Shown piece by piece: positions 11,371 through 22,979 of a DNA stretch of 64,000 nucleotides (position 1 is its first letter; each line of letters opens with the position of its first letter). The notes beneath the pieces are model-generated. The model was not told the origin of the DNA. It made no database searches and saw only the letters and a program-made list of their open reading frames with translations. A program made the position numbers and the translations under genes. Location: positions 9,501,001 to 9,565,000 of the forward strand of contig NC_088916.1 of the NCBI RefSeq assembly GCF_963576675.1, written 5' to 3'. The DNA is from Euphorbia lathyris (taxonomy: Eukaryota > Streptophyta > Magnoliopsida > Malpighiales > Euphorbiaceae).

Positions 11371-13184
11371 TTAAATCCGTTATTTAATATATGAAAATTT
11401 AGAAGTTTTTCAATCAGATTGAATAAATATTTATAGTTAGGATAATTAACAAATCTATTTTGATTAATTAGTTCTAAAGATAAATAAGTTTTAATTAATT
11501 GTTAATTAAAATAGTTTATGCATATGTTCCTAATTATTTGGGTTGATAATCATTATAACAAAATCTATTAGTTTTATAGTTAGATTGATAAAAGTTAATT
11601 TTATTGATTCTAAAGATAAAACGGAAAATCTATTATAGGTTTTCTTATTTTCTGAAAATCGTTTTAAAACCGTTTTAGAACTGATATATATATATAATTA
11701 TAAAAAAAACGAACAGCAGTCCGGGTTGCGCCGCGAGGCAGCAACCCGAACTACTGTTCGCGGTTGCTGCCTCTCGGCAGCAACCGTGGGCGGCCGCGGC
11801 GCTGCTGCCAAACGGCGGCGGCGCCGTGAGTCTCGGGCCCCCTTTTTGCGGGCCCGACACGAGAGGACCTATATTTTATTTTTAAAATTGTTTTTAAATA
11901 AAACTGAGTTTTTTAAATATATTTATATATATATATATGTTTCAGAAATTAATAGTTTTTATGTTTTGATTATCGAATGAAAAATTTATTTAAAAGTTTG
12001 TTTTACCTATTTGTAAATCAAAAGTATTAAATGAATTGAAATCAAAATAATTGGGACATGCATAATTAAAGTTTTGTATAGTTGTATTAATCTAAAAGGT
12101 TAATATAGAAGATACGAAACTATTAGAATTAAAATTGGATGAAAGTTAATTTGATGTGTTAATGTGATTAACCTAAATATTACATAAAGTATTTATGTAA
12201 TCAACCAATTAAATTTATTTAATTGAGTCTATGCATGTTTGGAGTTATGGACATATTTGGACCCTCTTTTAGTCTTTTGGTATTTTTGAAATAGGGCCTG
12301 CGAGTCCTGCTTTTCTACTATCTATTGTAATTTCTCCTCTCATATAATTCCCTTCAAGTTAATTGAAGTTTTCTTTAGTAGAATAGAAATTAATATGTAA
12401 TTTCAAGGCGCCATAGAGAAGACGGAGGACCTAAAGAGAAATATGTAATAGTTAGTATTTCCCTAGGTTTGGCCTTTTATTCCGTCTCTGGCTCGACGGA
12501 ATAATTTAGATGATATGTCCATAACGCCAATGTATGTGTCTGATGTATGCTAAAGCAAATCAAGACTAAGTTAGATTATGAGACTTAAAATAAAAATCCC
12601 TCACTAATTAAAAGTTAAGTAAATAAGCAAGTTATTAAAATCGGTTGCCCCTCCCTAATATTATAATTCAGCCGGCAGTACTGGGGGCCTTTGGGTTGTT
12701 GATCAAACTCAAGCTCGGGGTCTTATGGTAACACATGAATTATCGAAAATCGTTCTTTCATGAATATAGGGTAATACTTAAATTAGATTATGATAATTGG
12801 ATGAGCAAACTCATGTTATCATAGACTAATGGGCAATATGGTTGAGATTAATATGAATAGCATATTAGTTACTAATGTGGTTAGTAACCCAATAACCTAG
12901 GAATCATATTAAAGATGTGATTGATTACATGAATCTACCTAACAAATGAGACTAGCTTGTTGAGAAAACTCAAGGCGAAATCTCAGGAGTTAGGATCCTA
13001 GCTCACTAAAGGATTTGTGAAATTCTTCGAATTAATATGGAGGGCTATTAATTTGGCAAAATAGTGGGAGCAATTTAAAATGAATCAAAGGCCTATAATT
13101 TTAGATTGATGTACTTTAAAGCAAATTAATAACATACTTTTACTCTTTCTCACTCTCAGGTTATATTAAAACACTCTTAAAATC
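11371..13184 (+). other. long untranslated leader of the Copia element
   Basis: About 1.8 kb between the primer site and the gag start, AT-rich and without a conserved frame. It contains the GC-rich hairpin island at 11710-11870, and the short (TA)n-like tracts at 11684 and 11927. The small ORFs here (e.g. 11726-11980) have no recognisable product. Confidence 0.7.
11710..11870 (+). other. GC-rich hairpin-forming island in the Copia leader
   Basis: A strongly GC-rich block inside an AT-rich leader. It holds two inverted repeats: CGGGTTGC...GCAACCCG (about 11721-11750) and CGGTTGCTGC-CTCTCG-GCAGCAACCG (11761-11786, perfect 10-bp arms). They would fold into stable RNA hairpins. Their placement between the primer site and gag suits a packaging, dimerisation or translation signal, but that is inference. 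Confidence 0.5.
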
Positions 13185-15226
13185 ATGACTAAAACCAATC
13201 TGCAAAATATACTTACCGATAACAAGTTGAACGGTTCAAACTTCACCGACTGGTTTCGTAACCTCAAAATCGTTTTGAAGTTCGATAAGATAGGGTATGT
13301 ACTTGATACAATGATACCCCCTATCCCAGCTGATGATGCTCCCATCGAAGAAATTGATGCTTACCAGAAGCACAAAGCTGATGACGATCATGCGGGATGC
13401 ATCATACTTGCATCGATGACACCGGAATTGCAAAGGCAACATGAGGAAATGGATGCCTATTCCATCATCATGCACCTAAAGGAGCTATTTGGGAAACAGA
13501 CTAGGTGTGAATGCTACGAAATATCCAAGTTGCTATATCGTTGCAGGATGCAAGAGGGCACATCTGTGATGACACATTGTGTCAAGATGATTGGCTATAT
13601 TACCAAACTTTCTAGTATTGGATTCGCGATGGATAACGAACTAAGTATAGACTTAATTCTTCAATCCCTCCCAAAGAGTTATTCACAGTTCATCATGAAC
13701 TACCAGATGAATGACTTGCAAACCTCTCTTGAAGAGCTTGCAAATATGCACAAGTCAGTTGAGCCCAATATGAAGAAAGACAAGGCAATACCGGCTCTTG
13801 TCATAGAGGGATCAAAGAAGAGGAAGGGGAATTTTCCCAATCCTAAACATCCCAAGAAAGGCAAGGGAGCCATTCCCACTAGAGCTAAGGTAAAGGAAGT
13901 GAAGAAGCCCAAAGGAGAGTGCCACTTCTGTGGTAAAGACGGGCATTGGAGAAGGAACTGCAAGGAGTACCTAGCTTCCCTCAATAAGGGAAAGGGCGGT
14001 GCTTCAACATCTGGTATGTTTTATATTGAAATAAATACAGTTTCACAGTCTGAATCTTGGGTACTTGATACCGGATGTGGATCTCATATTTGTACAAATA
14101 TGCAGGAACCAAATCGGACTAAGGAATTGAAGAAAGGGAGCATAAACTTGCGAGTAGGAAATGGAGCAAGAGTTGCCGCCCTCGCCATTGGAGATTATGC
14201 TTTGTGTTTGCCCTCTGGGCTTGTAATAGAATTAGGGAACTGTTTGTATGTTCCAGAAATGTCTCGTAACATTATTTCTATTAGCCGTCTTGTTGACGAC
14301 GGTTTTCATATTTCAATAAAAGACAAACATTGTGAATTTTATAGAGATGGGATTTTCTATTTTTCAGGAATATCACAAAATGGGATTTATGTGCTAGATG
14401 ACAAAATTTATGTTTTCGCAATTGATACCAAAAGACATAAGCTAGATAATTCAACTTACTTGTGGCATTGTCGTTTAGGCCATATAAACAAAAGACACAT
14501 GCTTAACCTACATCAAGATGGGCTTATAAATTCAATTGATCCTGAATCATTGGAAACATGCGAAGCCTGTTTAAAAGGTAAAATGACAAAGACACCCTTT
14601 AGCAATAAAGGTGAGCGTGTATCAGACACTCTAGGATTAATACATTTCGATGTATGCGGTCCTATGTCAGTCCAAGCAAGAGGAGGATTCAGATACTTCA
14701 TAAGCTTCATAGACGACCATACCCGATATGGTTATATCTACTTGATGAAGCACAAGTCCGAAGCTTTTGAGAAATTCAAATGCTTCAAAAATGAAGTAGA
14801 AAATCAATTAGGAAAGAAAATAAAGATACTTCGATCCGATCGAGGTGGCGAATATCTTTCAGATGATTTTCTGAATTATCTAACTAAATGTGGGATATGC
14901 TCACAATGGACACCTCCCTATACACCACAACACAATGGTGTATCCGAGACGAGGAACCGTACCTTACTAGATATGGTACGATCCATGATGAGCATAGCAT
15001 TACTTCCAAAGACATTCTGGGGCTATGCCTTAGAAACTACTCTCTTCACCCTAAATCGAGTACCAACTAAATCCGCTAGTTCCACACCATATGAATTGTT
15101 CGTTGGTAGGAAACCCACATTCTCATTCATGAGAGTATGGGGTTGTTCAGCATTTGTCAAACGCATAGCGTCAGACAAACTAGATTCTAAATCTGATAAG
15201 TGTTTCTTCATTGGATACCCTAAGGC
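13185..15226 (+). CDS. gag-pol: Copia gag-pol, first part (gag, protease, integrase)
   Basis: The start is ATG 13185 (MTKTNLQNILTDNKLNGSNF). Gag contains the UBN2-like region (NFTDWFRNLKIVL) and one zinc knuckle, CHFCGKDGHWRRNC (about residue 245). The protease motif is VLDTGCGSHIC (about 295), the GAG-pre-integrase motif LWHCRLGHINKRHM (about 425). The integrase acidic residues lie in HFDVCGP, LRSDRGGEYLS and HNGVSETRNR (about 487, 548, 590). The frame then runs into the MITE at 15224; the continuation is at 15634. Gag and pol are fused in one frame, as is common in Copia. Confidence 0.93.
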
Positions 15227-15630
15227 CTTGTTTGGATGGAGGTATCTTAAAGTAAGTGAGGGTAAGTGAGGGTAGCTAATTTTGTTTGTTTTGAGGTGTA
15301 ATTTAATGTAATAGTAAGTGAGGGTAGGTGAGGTGAAATTTGGCTTATTTTCTTTACACCCCAAATTGGAGGGTAGGTGAGTGACAGATTTTTCTTTTCC
15401 AAAATTACCCTCTATATTTTATTTTAAAATAAGATATTGTTTGGATATAAAAGTAATTTTGTATATAACCTACCTTACCTTACTTTACTTTACCATCAAA
15501 CCAAACATAATTACATTATTAAACCATCACTTACCATACCTTCAATCCAAACACAATAAGTTATTTCATACACTTCACTTACCTTACCTTACATTACCTT
15601 ACTTTAAAATACCTCCATCCAAACAAGGCC
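15224..15630. mobile_element. Tourist/PIF-Harbinger-like MITE inserted in Copia pol, TSD TAA
   Basis: 407 bp with terminal inverted repeats of about 30 bp (GGCCTTGTTTGGATGGAGGT at the left; its reverse complement ends the element at 15630). It is flanked by TAA at 15221-15223 and 15631-15633. The GGCCTTGTTTGG end and the 3-bp TAA/TTA target are typical of Tourist-like elements mobilised by PIF/Harbinger transposases. Internal sequence is rich in GTAAGTGAGG-type repeats. It interrupts the integrase-to-RT linker; the frames on both sides agree once 410 bp are discounted. Confidence 0.93.
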
Positions 15631-15633
15631 TAA

Positions 15634-17509
15634 GGAAACTGTGGGATATTACTTCTATCATCCAGATGATCAGAAAGTAATAGTATCCAAGCACGCAACC
15701 TTCTTGGAGAAAGAGTTTCTCGAAGAAACAGAAAAGGGAAGCATGATTGAACTTGATGAAGTTCAAGAACAAGAAACACCGACTGAAACAACAGAGGCGA
15801 TTGAGGAACCCGAAGCAATCCCATTAGATGAGACTCAAGTTCCACCCATTCGTAGATCACAAAGAGTTTGTGAACTCCCAATTAGATATGGTTTTCTAGT
15901 GGGAGATGATGATGAGGTTCCCGTGTTAGACGACGAACCCGAAAACTACGAAGAGGCTCTTAACAGTCCAGATTCTAAAGCATGGCTCGAAGCCATGGAT
16001 TCTGAGATGGATTCCATATACACCAACCAAGTGTGGACTTTGGTTGATCCACCCGAAGGGATAAAACCAATTGGGTGCAGGTGGATCTTCAAAAAGAAGA
16101 CTGACATGGATGGAAAGGTTAGCACCTACAAAGCTAGGTTAGTAGCGAAAGGATATCGTCAGAAACAAGGAATTGATTATGATGAAACTTTCTCTCCTGT
16201 GGCTATGTCCAAATCAATCAGAATAATGCTCGCTATTGCCGCTCACTACAACTACGAGATTTGGCAAATGGATGTGAAAACATCTTTCCTAAATGGAAAC
16301 CTGCTTGAGGATGTATATATGATGCAACCTGAAGGTTTCACATCAAAGGATGCAAACAAGGTTTGCAAACTTCAGAGATCCATTTATGGACTCAAGCAAG
16401 CATCAAGAAGCTGGAACAAGCGTTTTGACGAAACCATAAAACAATTTGGTTTCGAACAAAATTGCGAAGAAGCTTGCATTTACAAGAAAGCAAGTGGGAG
16501 CTCAGTTGCATTTCTGATATTATATGTGGACGATATATTATTAATGGGAAATGACATAGCTCTACTACAGTCGGTAAAAGTATGGTTATCTGGTAACTTC
16601 TCCATGAAAGACCTTGGTGAAGCAGCTTATATACTTGGTATAAAGATCTACAGAGATAGATCAAGAAGACTGCTTGGTCTTTCACAGGCTACATACATCG
16701 AAAAGGTGCTAAAGCGGTTTATCATGCTTGAATCGAAACGAGGTAACTTACCCATGGTACATGGAGTAAAGTTAAACAATCATCAATGTCCTAAAATCGA
16801 AGATGATAAGAAGCGCATGGCTATAATCCCGTACGCCAGCGCAATCGGTTCGATTATGTATGCTATGCTATACACTAGACCTGACGTAGCGTTCGCATTA
16901 AGTATAACGAGTCGTTACCAAGGTAATCCGGTAGACGAGCACTGGAATGCCATCAAGAACATTCTTAAGTACTTGAGAAGGACTAAAGACATGTTCCTAG
17001 TGTACGGAGAAGGGGATCTGAAAATAGAAGGATTTTCAGATGTCAGTCATCTCACAGATGAGAACGATTTTAGATCCCAATCAGGATACCTGTTTATCTT
17101 GAATGGGGGCGCGGTCAGTTGGAAGAGTTCCAAGCAGGGAAGCGTAGCTTTCTCTACGACCGAGTCAGAGTACATCGCTGCTGCGGAAGCAGCAAAGGAA
17201 GCAGTTTGGATTAAGAAGTTCATTACTGAACTTGGTATGGTGCCTGACATTGTAAATCCCATTACTCTGTACTGTGATAACAATGGAGCCATTGCACAAA
17301 CAAAGGAACCACGGTCTCATAATGCATCCAAGCATTACCTGAAGCGATACCACATTGTAAGAGAGATTGTGGCAAGAGGAGATGTGAGAATAGAAAGAGT
17401 ACCTACTGAGGACAACGTCGCAGATCTGTTGACAAAGCCCTTAGCCCAGAAAGTACATGATCGTCATCTAACTTCTACTGGGATAAGTTGTAGAAACAAT
17501 TGGCTTTAG
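15634..17509 (+). CDS. pol: Copia pol, second part (reverse transcriptase and RNase H)
   Basis: This continues the frame from 13185 after the MITE. An acidic linker (EVQEQETPTETTEAIEEPEA) leads into RT with GCRWIFKKKTDMDGKV, QMDVKTSFLNGN and LYVDDILLMGND (near 16519). RNase H shows GFSDVSHLTDENDFRSQSGY, STTESEYIAAAEAAKEAV and CDNNGAIAQ. It ends at TAG 17507-17509, just before the polypurine tract and 3' LTR. No in-frame stops are present, so the catalytic domains look intact. The MITE would stop expression of a full gag-pol unless it were removed or bypassed. Confidence 0.92.
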
Positions 17510-17523
17510 TCCAAGTGGGAGTA
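17510..17523 (+). promoter_or_regulatory. polypurine tract of the Copia element
   Basis: TCCAAGTGGGAGTA lies directly before the 3' LTR start TGTTGGGG. AAGTGGGAG is the usual plus-strand primer motif of plant Copia elements. Confidence 0.85.
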
Positions 17524-19351
17524 TGTTGGGGTTTAGTGTCCTATAGACAATTGTTCTAGGATATAAACTTAATGTAAATGAAGTGTTCTTTACATCATTT
17601 GTTTTAATAAGATATGGTTTCATAACTATATAAAGGCAACCTCTTTTAAGAACTAAATAAGTCTAATAAAAGGAAATCCCTAAGTTTGTTTAAAGTGATT
17701 ATAAAGTGTTCATACAAGCATGAAGTGAGACGAAACTTTATAATAAACTAATAAACTTAAAACCACCCCAAGTCAAGTAATATGTTTAGAAATAGGATTG
17801 ACATATCACTGTTGAGACTTTCATGTAACAATGTCTTCTGTCGAGACAGAGAGCTGATCTCACAAGCTTCAGATATGCAGATATCTAGACAGTTACATGG
17901 ATCCGATGAAAGGGAGTTCATTAGGATTGGGGACCCGACTTGAGATAACAGGATGGGTAGATTTATCCTTGTCACCTGTTCATCTCATTGGTATTAATAG
18001 GTATAAGTAATCCTCAGACTCAAAGGAATGTTAATTAGTGATTCTGGATTACGGAATGTGATGCTTTGATCCTGTTGTAACACGATCCATAACAGAGATG
18101 ACTCTGGGGTGTGAACGGCAGACATTGGGAATCACAAGAAGTAATTGCAGGATAGTTATACATTGGATTGAGCATTTGTCACTCCGATAAATGGGAGATA
18201 CGTCCAAGGATCGCTTGTGGAAGACTTGACTCTAAATCCTTGCAAGGTGATAACTTAAGACTTGAAATGCAGATTTCACTTAACCTATCTAATTAGAGTT
18301 AACTCGGCCTGTACAAGTAAAACGAACGTCTCGCTATATGTGACTTGACATTATCCATAGTCATAAGATTCAGTTCAAGGATGTAGTTGATAAAGGACCG
18401 AATTATACTGTAACTAATACGGAAAGGTCAACGACAGAATCAACCTGTCTTCTTATAGCTCTAGGGGAATGTTTTGGATTTGCTAATCACATTTCGCGTA
18501 CTCATTCCGTTATGCAAAGATTAAATATAATTTTGTGAAAATTAATTTAATAGTTGCATACGGCTAGAAGCAATAAGAACCTAATGGGTCACACATAAGA
18601 CTTGGAGCCCAAAAGGTAAACAGATGTTAATTAATTAATGGAAGCCCAACTGAGTCCACTAAGGCCCAGTATATAGGGGGGCGATTTTCATGTAAGAAAA
18701 TACATGAATAATTAATTTGATTCTTAAACAATTCTAATTAGATTATAATTGTGAATTAAATTAATTAAAGGATAAATAAGTTAAGAGTTTTAATTAGATT
18801 AAATTGCTCCTATTATTATCCTATAAGGTTACTATTATTATCTTTATATTTAAGATATAATTATAGATAATAAATAAGAATTATATTCCGAATTAAATTC
18901 TTATTCAGTAACCTAATTCTATCTAACTAGGGTTTAGATACAAGAGAGTATATATACCCCCCTACCTGTGATTTTCGAAACACACTAGAGCAACCAAGAG
19001 AGAGAATTTCGACCCCCTTGTTGAGGACGAAATAATCCACCGCTTCCTACTGATTCAATTGATTTCATCTCTTTCTCTTTATCTTTGATCTTGTGTTGAT
19101 TTATTAGAGATAATCTATACTTGATTGTTTTCACGGTTGATCACTAACTTGATTTGGGTTGTGTTTTGTTTTGTGCTCGTGAACTTGGAGTAAGAGTTGA
19201 GGGCACTTCGATTGCAACGGTAGATAGAACATCAAAAGGTATTTCCTTCTATCCCTCTTTATATGAAATAACGATTAACGGATCTTGGGTTAATGGAAAA
19301 AGGTTAAAATTTTTATATTTCCGCTGCCAAACGTTTGCCTATTTTCCTTCA
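17524..19351 (+). repeat. 3' LTR of the Copia element
   Basis: 1828 bp, partner of 9523-11352. Differences are mostly single substitutions, with a small cluster near the 3' end (about 19308-19350). Confidence 0.95.
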
Positions 19352-19369
19352 GTAGTGTCCTACTTCATC

Positions 19370-19373
<4 letters not shown>

Positions 19374-19420
<47 letters not shown>
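19374..19420. repeat. (TA)n microsatellite
   Basis: About 23 TA units, 23 bp after the 3' LTR of the Copia element, within the split minus-strand LTR. Confidence 0.95.
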
Positions 19421-19425
<5 letters not shown>

Positions 19426-20832
19426 ATATAATAATAATTAATTAATAACTTAATTAATTATTATTGTATCCTTTAACAAAATCTTAGAGGAGTTAACTCA
19501 AAACACCTCTCAATTTCAACAGTCAACACTTGACTATTGTATTTTGAAAAAGCCATCAACTTAAATTGAGCAAGGATAATTATTTATAAATTCCTTCATT
19601 CAATTGAATATCAAACAGTGTTAGAATGTTTTGTCAATCCCATTGACATATTCAATTGTGTCAATTAATTAAAACACTTTTAATTAATCAATTTAACTAA
19701 AGCTTGATACAAACAACTTATAAGTGTGTGACTTTCTAGGTTCATCTTTAACTAGCATTAGAGGCATAGTACTAACTCTTAGTAAGTATGTCAGGAATCC
19801 AATTCCTTGGACTATAAGTGTATCCTATATAAGCTTAACTTATATTTACTTATAGCCCTCTAAAGATCATGATCTCCAGCTAACACACTGCGTCATGACG
19901 TCCCAATTAAAGAATGAAGTTACTCGAAGTAAACTTATAATTAAACTAATTATGAATTATCGATCATAATTTTCATGCACTAAAGTCCTTTCATTAAAAA
20001 TCCCGATCTTGACTAGAGTCACAAAGTGTCAAGCTCTAATCGTCAAGATACTAAGAAATATTGATTAAGTCTTTGATAAAAATAAGACTCTCAACAAGGA
20101 ACCATTCCTTGATACTTATGTCATCAGATAAGTCTTATTGTCCTGGCCAAGAACTCATTCCATAAAAAAACCAATCAATAACTATCTTAGGATTTATCTC
20201 TATTTACTTGGAGTAATGAATCCTCTATTAGCAAACTCTTGTTACACTACACAACTAACTGTAGCGATTCACTGCCGGATTACCAGAATTAAGATCCCAG
20301 TACAAAGCAGGAACAAACTATAATTACCTGTGCAAGAACGACTAAGTTTCCTCAAGTCAAAGGACTATATGCACTATTATGACCTAAATAATAATTATGT
20401 TGACTAGGAGTAAATCTTTGTGAAATTATAATCTAACGTCACAGTTCGACCATTCACCTCTTTGAATGTCCACGTATTTATTCTGATATGATCATATCAA
20501 ACAGAATGAGATTTTTTGTTTCCGATTAATATCTCATACTAATCGAGAAAATAAACAGAGGTGATAGTCTAAGGATAAATGAGTATCCAATTCATTATCC
20601 ACCGACTATGAACATTTAAGATTATTATTTCACCAAAGAAATATATCTCATTATTATTAACGCTTAATAATATTATCTCTTTGTAAATAATTTTTGGACT
20701 AATATATATATATTCATTAAGTAATTAAACAATACAAATAATTACATATGAATACATATTTTATTAACTGCCATTTGGATATAAAATTCACCCTGTATAA
20801 TATACAAAAGGAATGGTCTAGGACATACAACA

Positions 20833-21254
20833 CTTACAGATGGTTCACCACATGATAGTCATCCAAGTAGAATTTTCAAAGCAATAAGGAAATGAAGAAA
20901 AATAAAGGAAAGAAACACTTCTACTACCAAATTGTGATGATGGACGACGAACCTTCTCGATCAGCATGCTTATCGATCATGAAAGCCATCCGAAACAGCA
21001 ACACAAAAACGCAAAGAAATCCACACACAAAAACTCAAAAGAAAGCCACAAATAAGTAAAAATAGTGATTAAGGCCTCTCAAAATCACCATCATTAAAAC
21101 ACGACTTCAAATTTGCATTTCGGGGTGATCATGATGATTCACATGTTTGATTGAAACTTGAAAAGGTGTGTTTTTAGAAAATAAAAACGACAGAGTCGTA
21201 GAGAATGATTGTACACTTTAAATCTTCGTGTTTGCAGATTTGATAAATATTTAA
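20833..21254. other. intergenic sequence, no gene seen
   Basis: A/C-rich spacer without a coding frame or clear repeat ends. Confidence 0.45.
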
Positions 21255-21267
21255 AGGTGAAAATAGG

Positions 21268-21565
21268 GGTAAATTACATACGTGGTATACAACATTTACC
21301 CTAAATCACATTTTGGTGTACAACCAAAATTTTATCACACTAAACCGTACGAACTTCAATTGACCTCCCACTAAAGTGTACAACCGATTTTTATGACCGG
21401 TCAACGCTAGTCAAAGTTGCCATGTCATCATTTTTCATTATAGCATTAAAAAAGTGGGATCCACTCTTTATAGAATTACTAAAATAGTCTTATCCCTTAT
21501 CAATTTACTAAATTACCCTCATCTTCTTCCTTCAACCCCTCACTCCAATTTCTCTCTCCCCCTTT
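21268..21565. repeat. left part of an AT-rich MITE-like repeat
   Basis: The sequence GGGTAAATTACATACGTGGT followed by phrases such as 'ACCCTAAATCACATTTTGGTG' in periodic form resembles the terminal arm of Mutator-type MITEs. No matching right arm is visible before the LINE fragment, so it is at best a truncated copy. Confidence 0.3.
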
Positions 21566-21572
21566 TTTTGGT

Positions 21573-22323
21573 AGTGTTTGGAATTCGGTAATTGAAGAGC
21601 AAATTCTAAGCGAGCTTCACATCGCTAAACGTCTCCCGCGAGCACCTCGAATTATTCATGTTTCATGGCAGCCCCCACCACTCAATTGGGTTAAATCTAA
21701 TACGGATGCTTCGATGATGGGCTCCCCGAGACAGGCTGGCTGCGGTGGAGTCTTTCGGGGTCCGAATGGTGTTTTTCTAGGTGCTTTTTCTTATCTTATC
21801 ACCTCGTGCTTCAGTTTTCTGGCGGAATTGAAAGCGTCAATTTATGCAATCCATATTGCCTTCACAAAGGGGTGCACGTGGTTGTGGCTGGAGAGCGATT
21901 CTACGTATGTGGTACATATTTTAAGAAGTCGCTCACTCTCCGTGCCTTGGTTAGTTTGTCAAGATTGGCTGCAATGCTTATTGTATTTAAGATCTATGAC
22001 ACTTGTGGTCTCTCACATCTACCGCGAAGGCAATCAAGTGGCGGATGCACTGGTGAATTATGGTAGGACTGCATCTTCCTTAGAATGGTGGGATTATGTT
22101 CCTGCTTTTTGCTCATCGGCTTTTCATTGTAACTCAAGTGGTCGAACTGTTTACCGATTCACTTGAAGCTGCTGTTCTTTATTCTTTTATTCTTTTCTGT
22201 ACTGTTCATTTTTTCTTCTTATTAATAATATCGGCTCAGGGGTCGGGAGGTATCCGAGGGGTGCCAACCTAGTTGGGATGTCTGGTTGTTTTTCTCCGCT
22301 GTTGCCAGCCTTTACAAAAAAAA
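21573..22323 (+). pseudogene. 5'-truncated LINE: RNase H domain plus 3' UTR
   Basis: A frame open from about 21573 to the stop at 22164-22166 encodes a plant LINE-type RNase H (RVT_3): WQPPPLNWVKSNTDASMMG, CGGVFRGPNGVFLGAF, AELKASIYAI, LWLESDS and the C-terminal HIYREGNQVADALVNYG. The catalytic Asp, Glu and Asp positions are present. It is the very end of LINE ORF2; endonuclease and RT are missing, the usual 5' truncation of target-primed reverse transcription. A 3' UTR runs to an A-rich end at about 22315-22323, exactly where the host duplication begins. Confidence 0.85.
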
Positions 22324-22652
22324 TTTGGTAGACATATACTGTCTTATATCATATTGGTTTATTATACCATCCTCTCGAATGAAGGAATTTGTAATCCCCA
22401 CAAACCCTTTGAAAACTAGCTTCTCTGGCACGCCCGCATTATTTTTACCATTTTTAATCCCCGCAAACGCGTATCAAGGTTGAAAATTGGGATATTTCAA
22501 AAATATCGTCAACAAGTCAGAAAAAGTAAATGTGGTTTTTTAAAAAAAAATTGCAACTTATATGTTCAAAATCATCTTGATGTGTCAAACTTATCACAAT
22601 GTTTTTTTTTTATTTCTCTAACTTTTAAAATCTATTTATTAAATAACAATTA
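22323..22652. repeat. left part of host tandem duplication, copy A
   Basis: Starting ATTTGGTAGACATATACTG, this stretch repeats at 43364-43618 and 44186-44266 with few differences. Copy A continues at 41971-42579 on the other side of the Tat-like element, matching 44267-44870. The retrotransposon therefore inserted into one copy of a pre-existing duplication. Confidence 0.88.
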
Positions 22653-22657
22653 CTTAT

Positions 22658-22930
22658 TGATTCGGAATATATATATTTCCCGGCCCAGGAGCCCACACCA
22701 ATCTCCTATAAATACCCCTAACAAGGGAAGAGGAGGAGAGACCATTTTGGACAAACCTTTCGGGTAACCCCATATCTACTCGAACATTTCCTTTATAAAT
22801 CCTCTTTGAATATCTAACTGTCTTGATCGTCGGAGTATTCACAGGGACCGCTCCCCGCACAGAGACGATAGCCAGGAACCACGGGAGTCTCCCCAAGCTA
22901 CCCGAATCACTGTAGTGCACTCCCTAATTA
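22658..22930 (+). repeat. 5' LTR of the Tat-like element
   Basis: 273 bp, TGATTCGGAATATATA...CACTCCCTAATTA. A CTATAAATACCCC TATA box lies at about 22708. The ends are set by the CTTAT duplication; the right end is TA rather than CA. Compared with the 3' LTR it lacks about 19 bp after CCCGGCCC. Confidence 0.88.
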
Positions 22931-22979
22931 TTTGGTGTGGTGAGCGTGGACTACAAGTGACCTCGGAGCCTCCAGCGAG

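Larger units (their letters stand above)
9523..19351 (+). mobile_element. complete Ty1/Copia retrotransposon, TSD GTAGT
   Basis: Two LTRs (9523-11352 and 17524-19351) both start TGTTGGGG and end CA, and are flanked by identical GTAGT at 9518-9522 and 19352-19356. A methionine-tRNA type primer site follows the 5' LTR, a polypurine tract precedes the 3' LTR, and one gag-pol frame lies between. By eye the LTRs differ at about 25 positions over 1.83 kb, so the insertion is fairly recent. The only obvious lesion is the MITE at 15224-15630 in pol. Full length is 9829 bp. Confidence 0.95.
9092..20832 (-). mobile_element. minus-strand Copia-type LTR (solo or remnant), split by the Copia element at 9523-19351
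   Basis: Two segments, 9092-9522 and 19357-20832, join into a unit of about 1.9 kb once the inner element and one GTAGT copy are discounted. Read on the minus strand it starts TGTTGTATGTCCTAGACC and ends CCTAAATACCAACA, i.e. TG...CA ends like an LTR. The start resembles the inner Copia LTR (TGTTGGGGTTTAGTGTCC). The flanks (AAGCA on the left, CTTAC on the right) do not form a target duplication, so it may be a remnant or the product of recombination between elements rather than a clean solo LTR. Confidence 0.55.
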
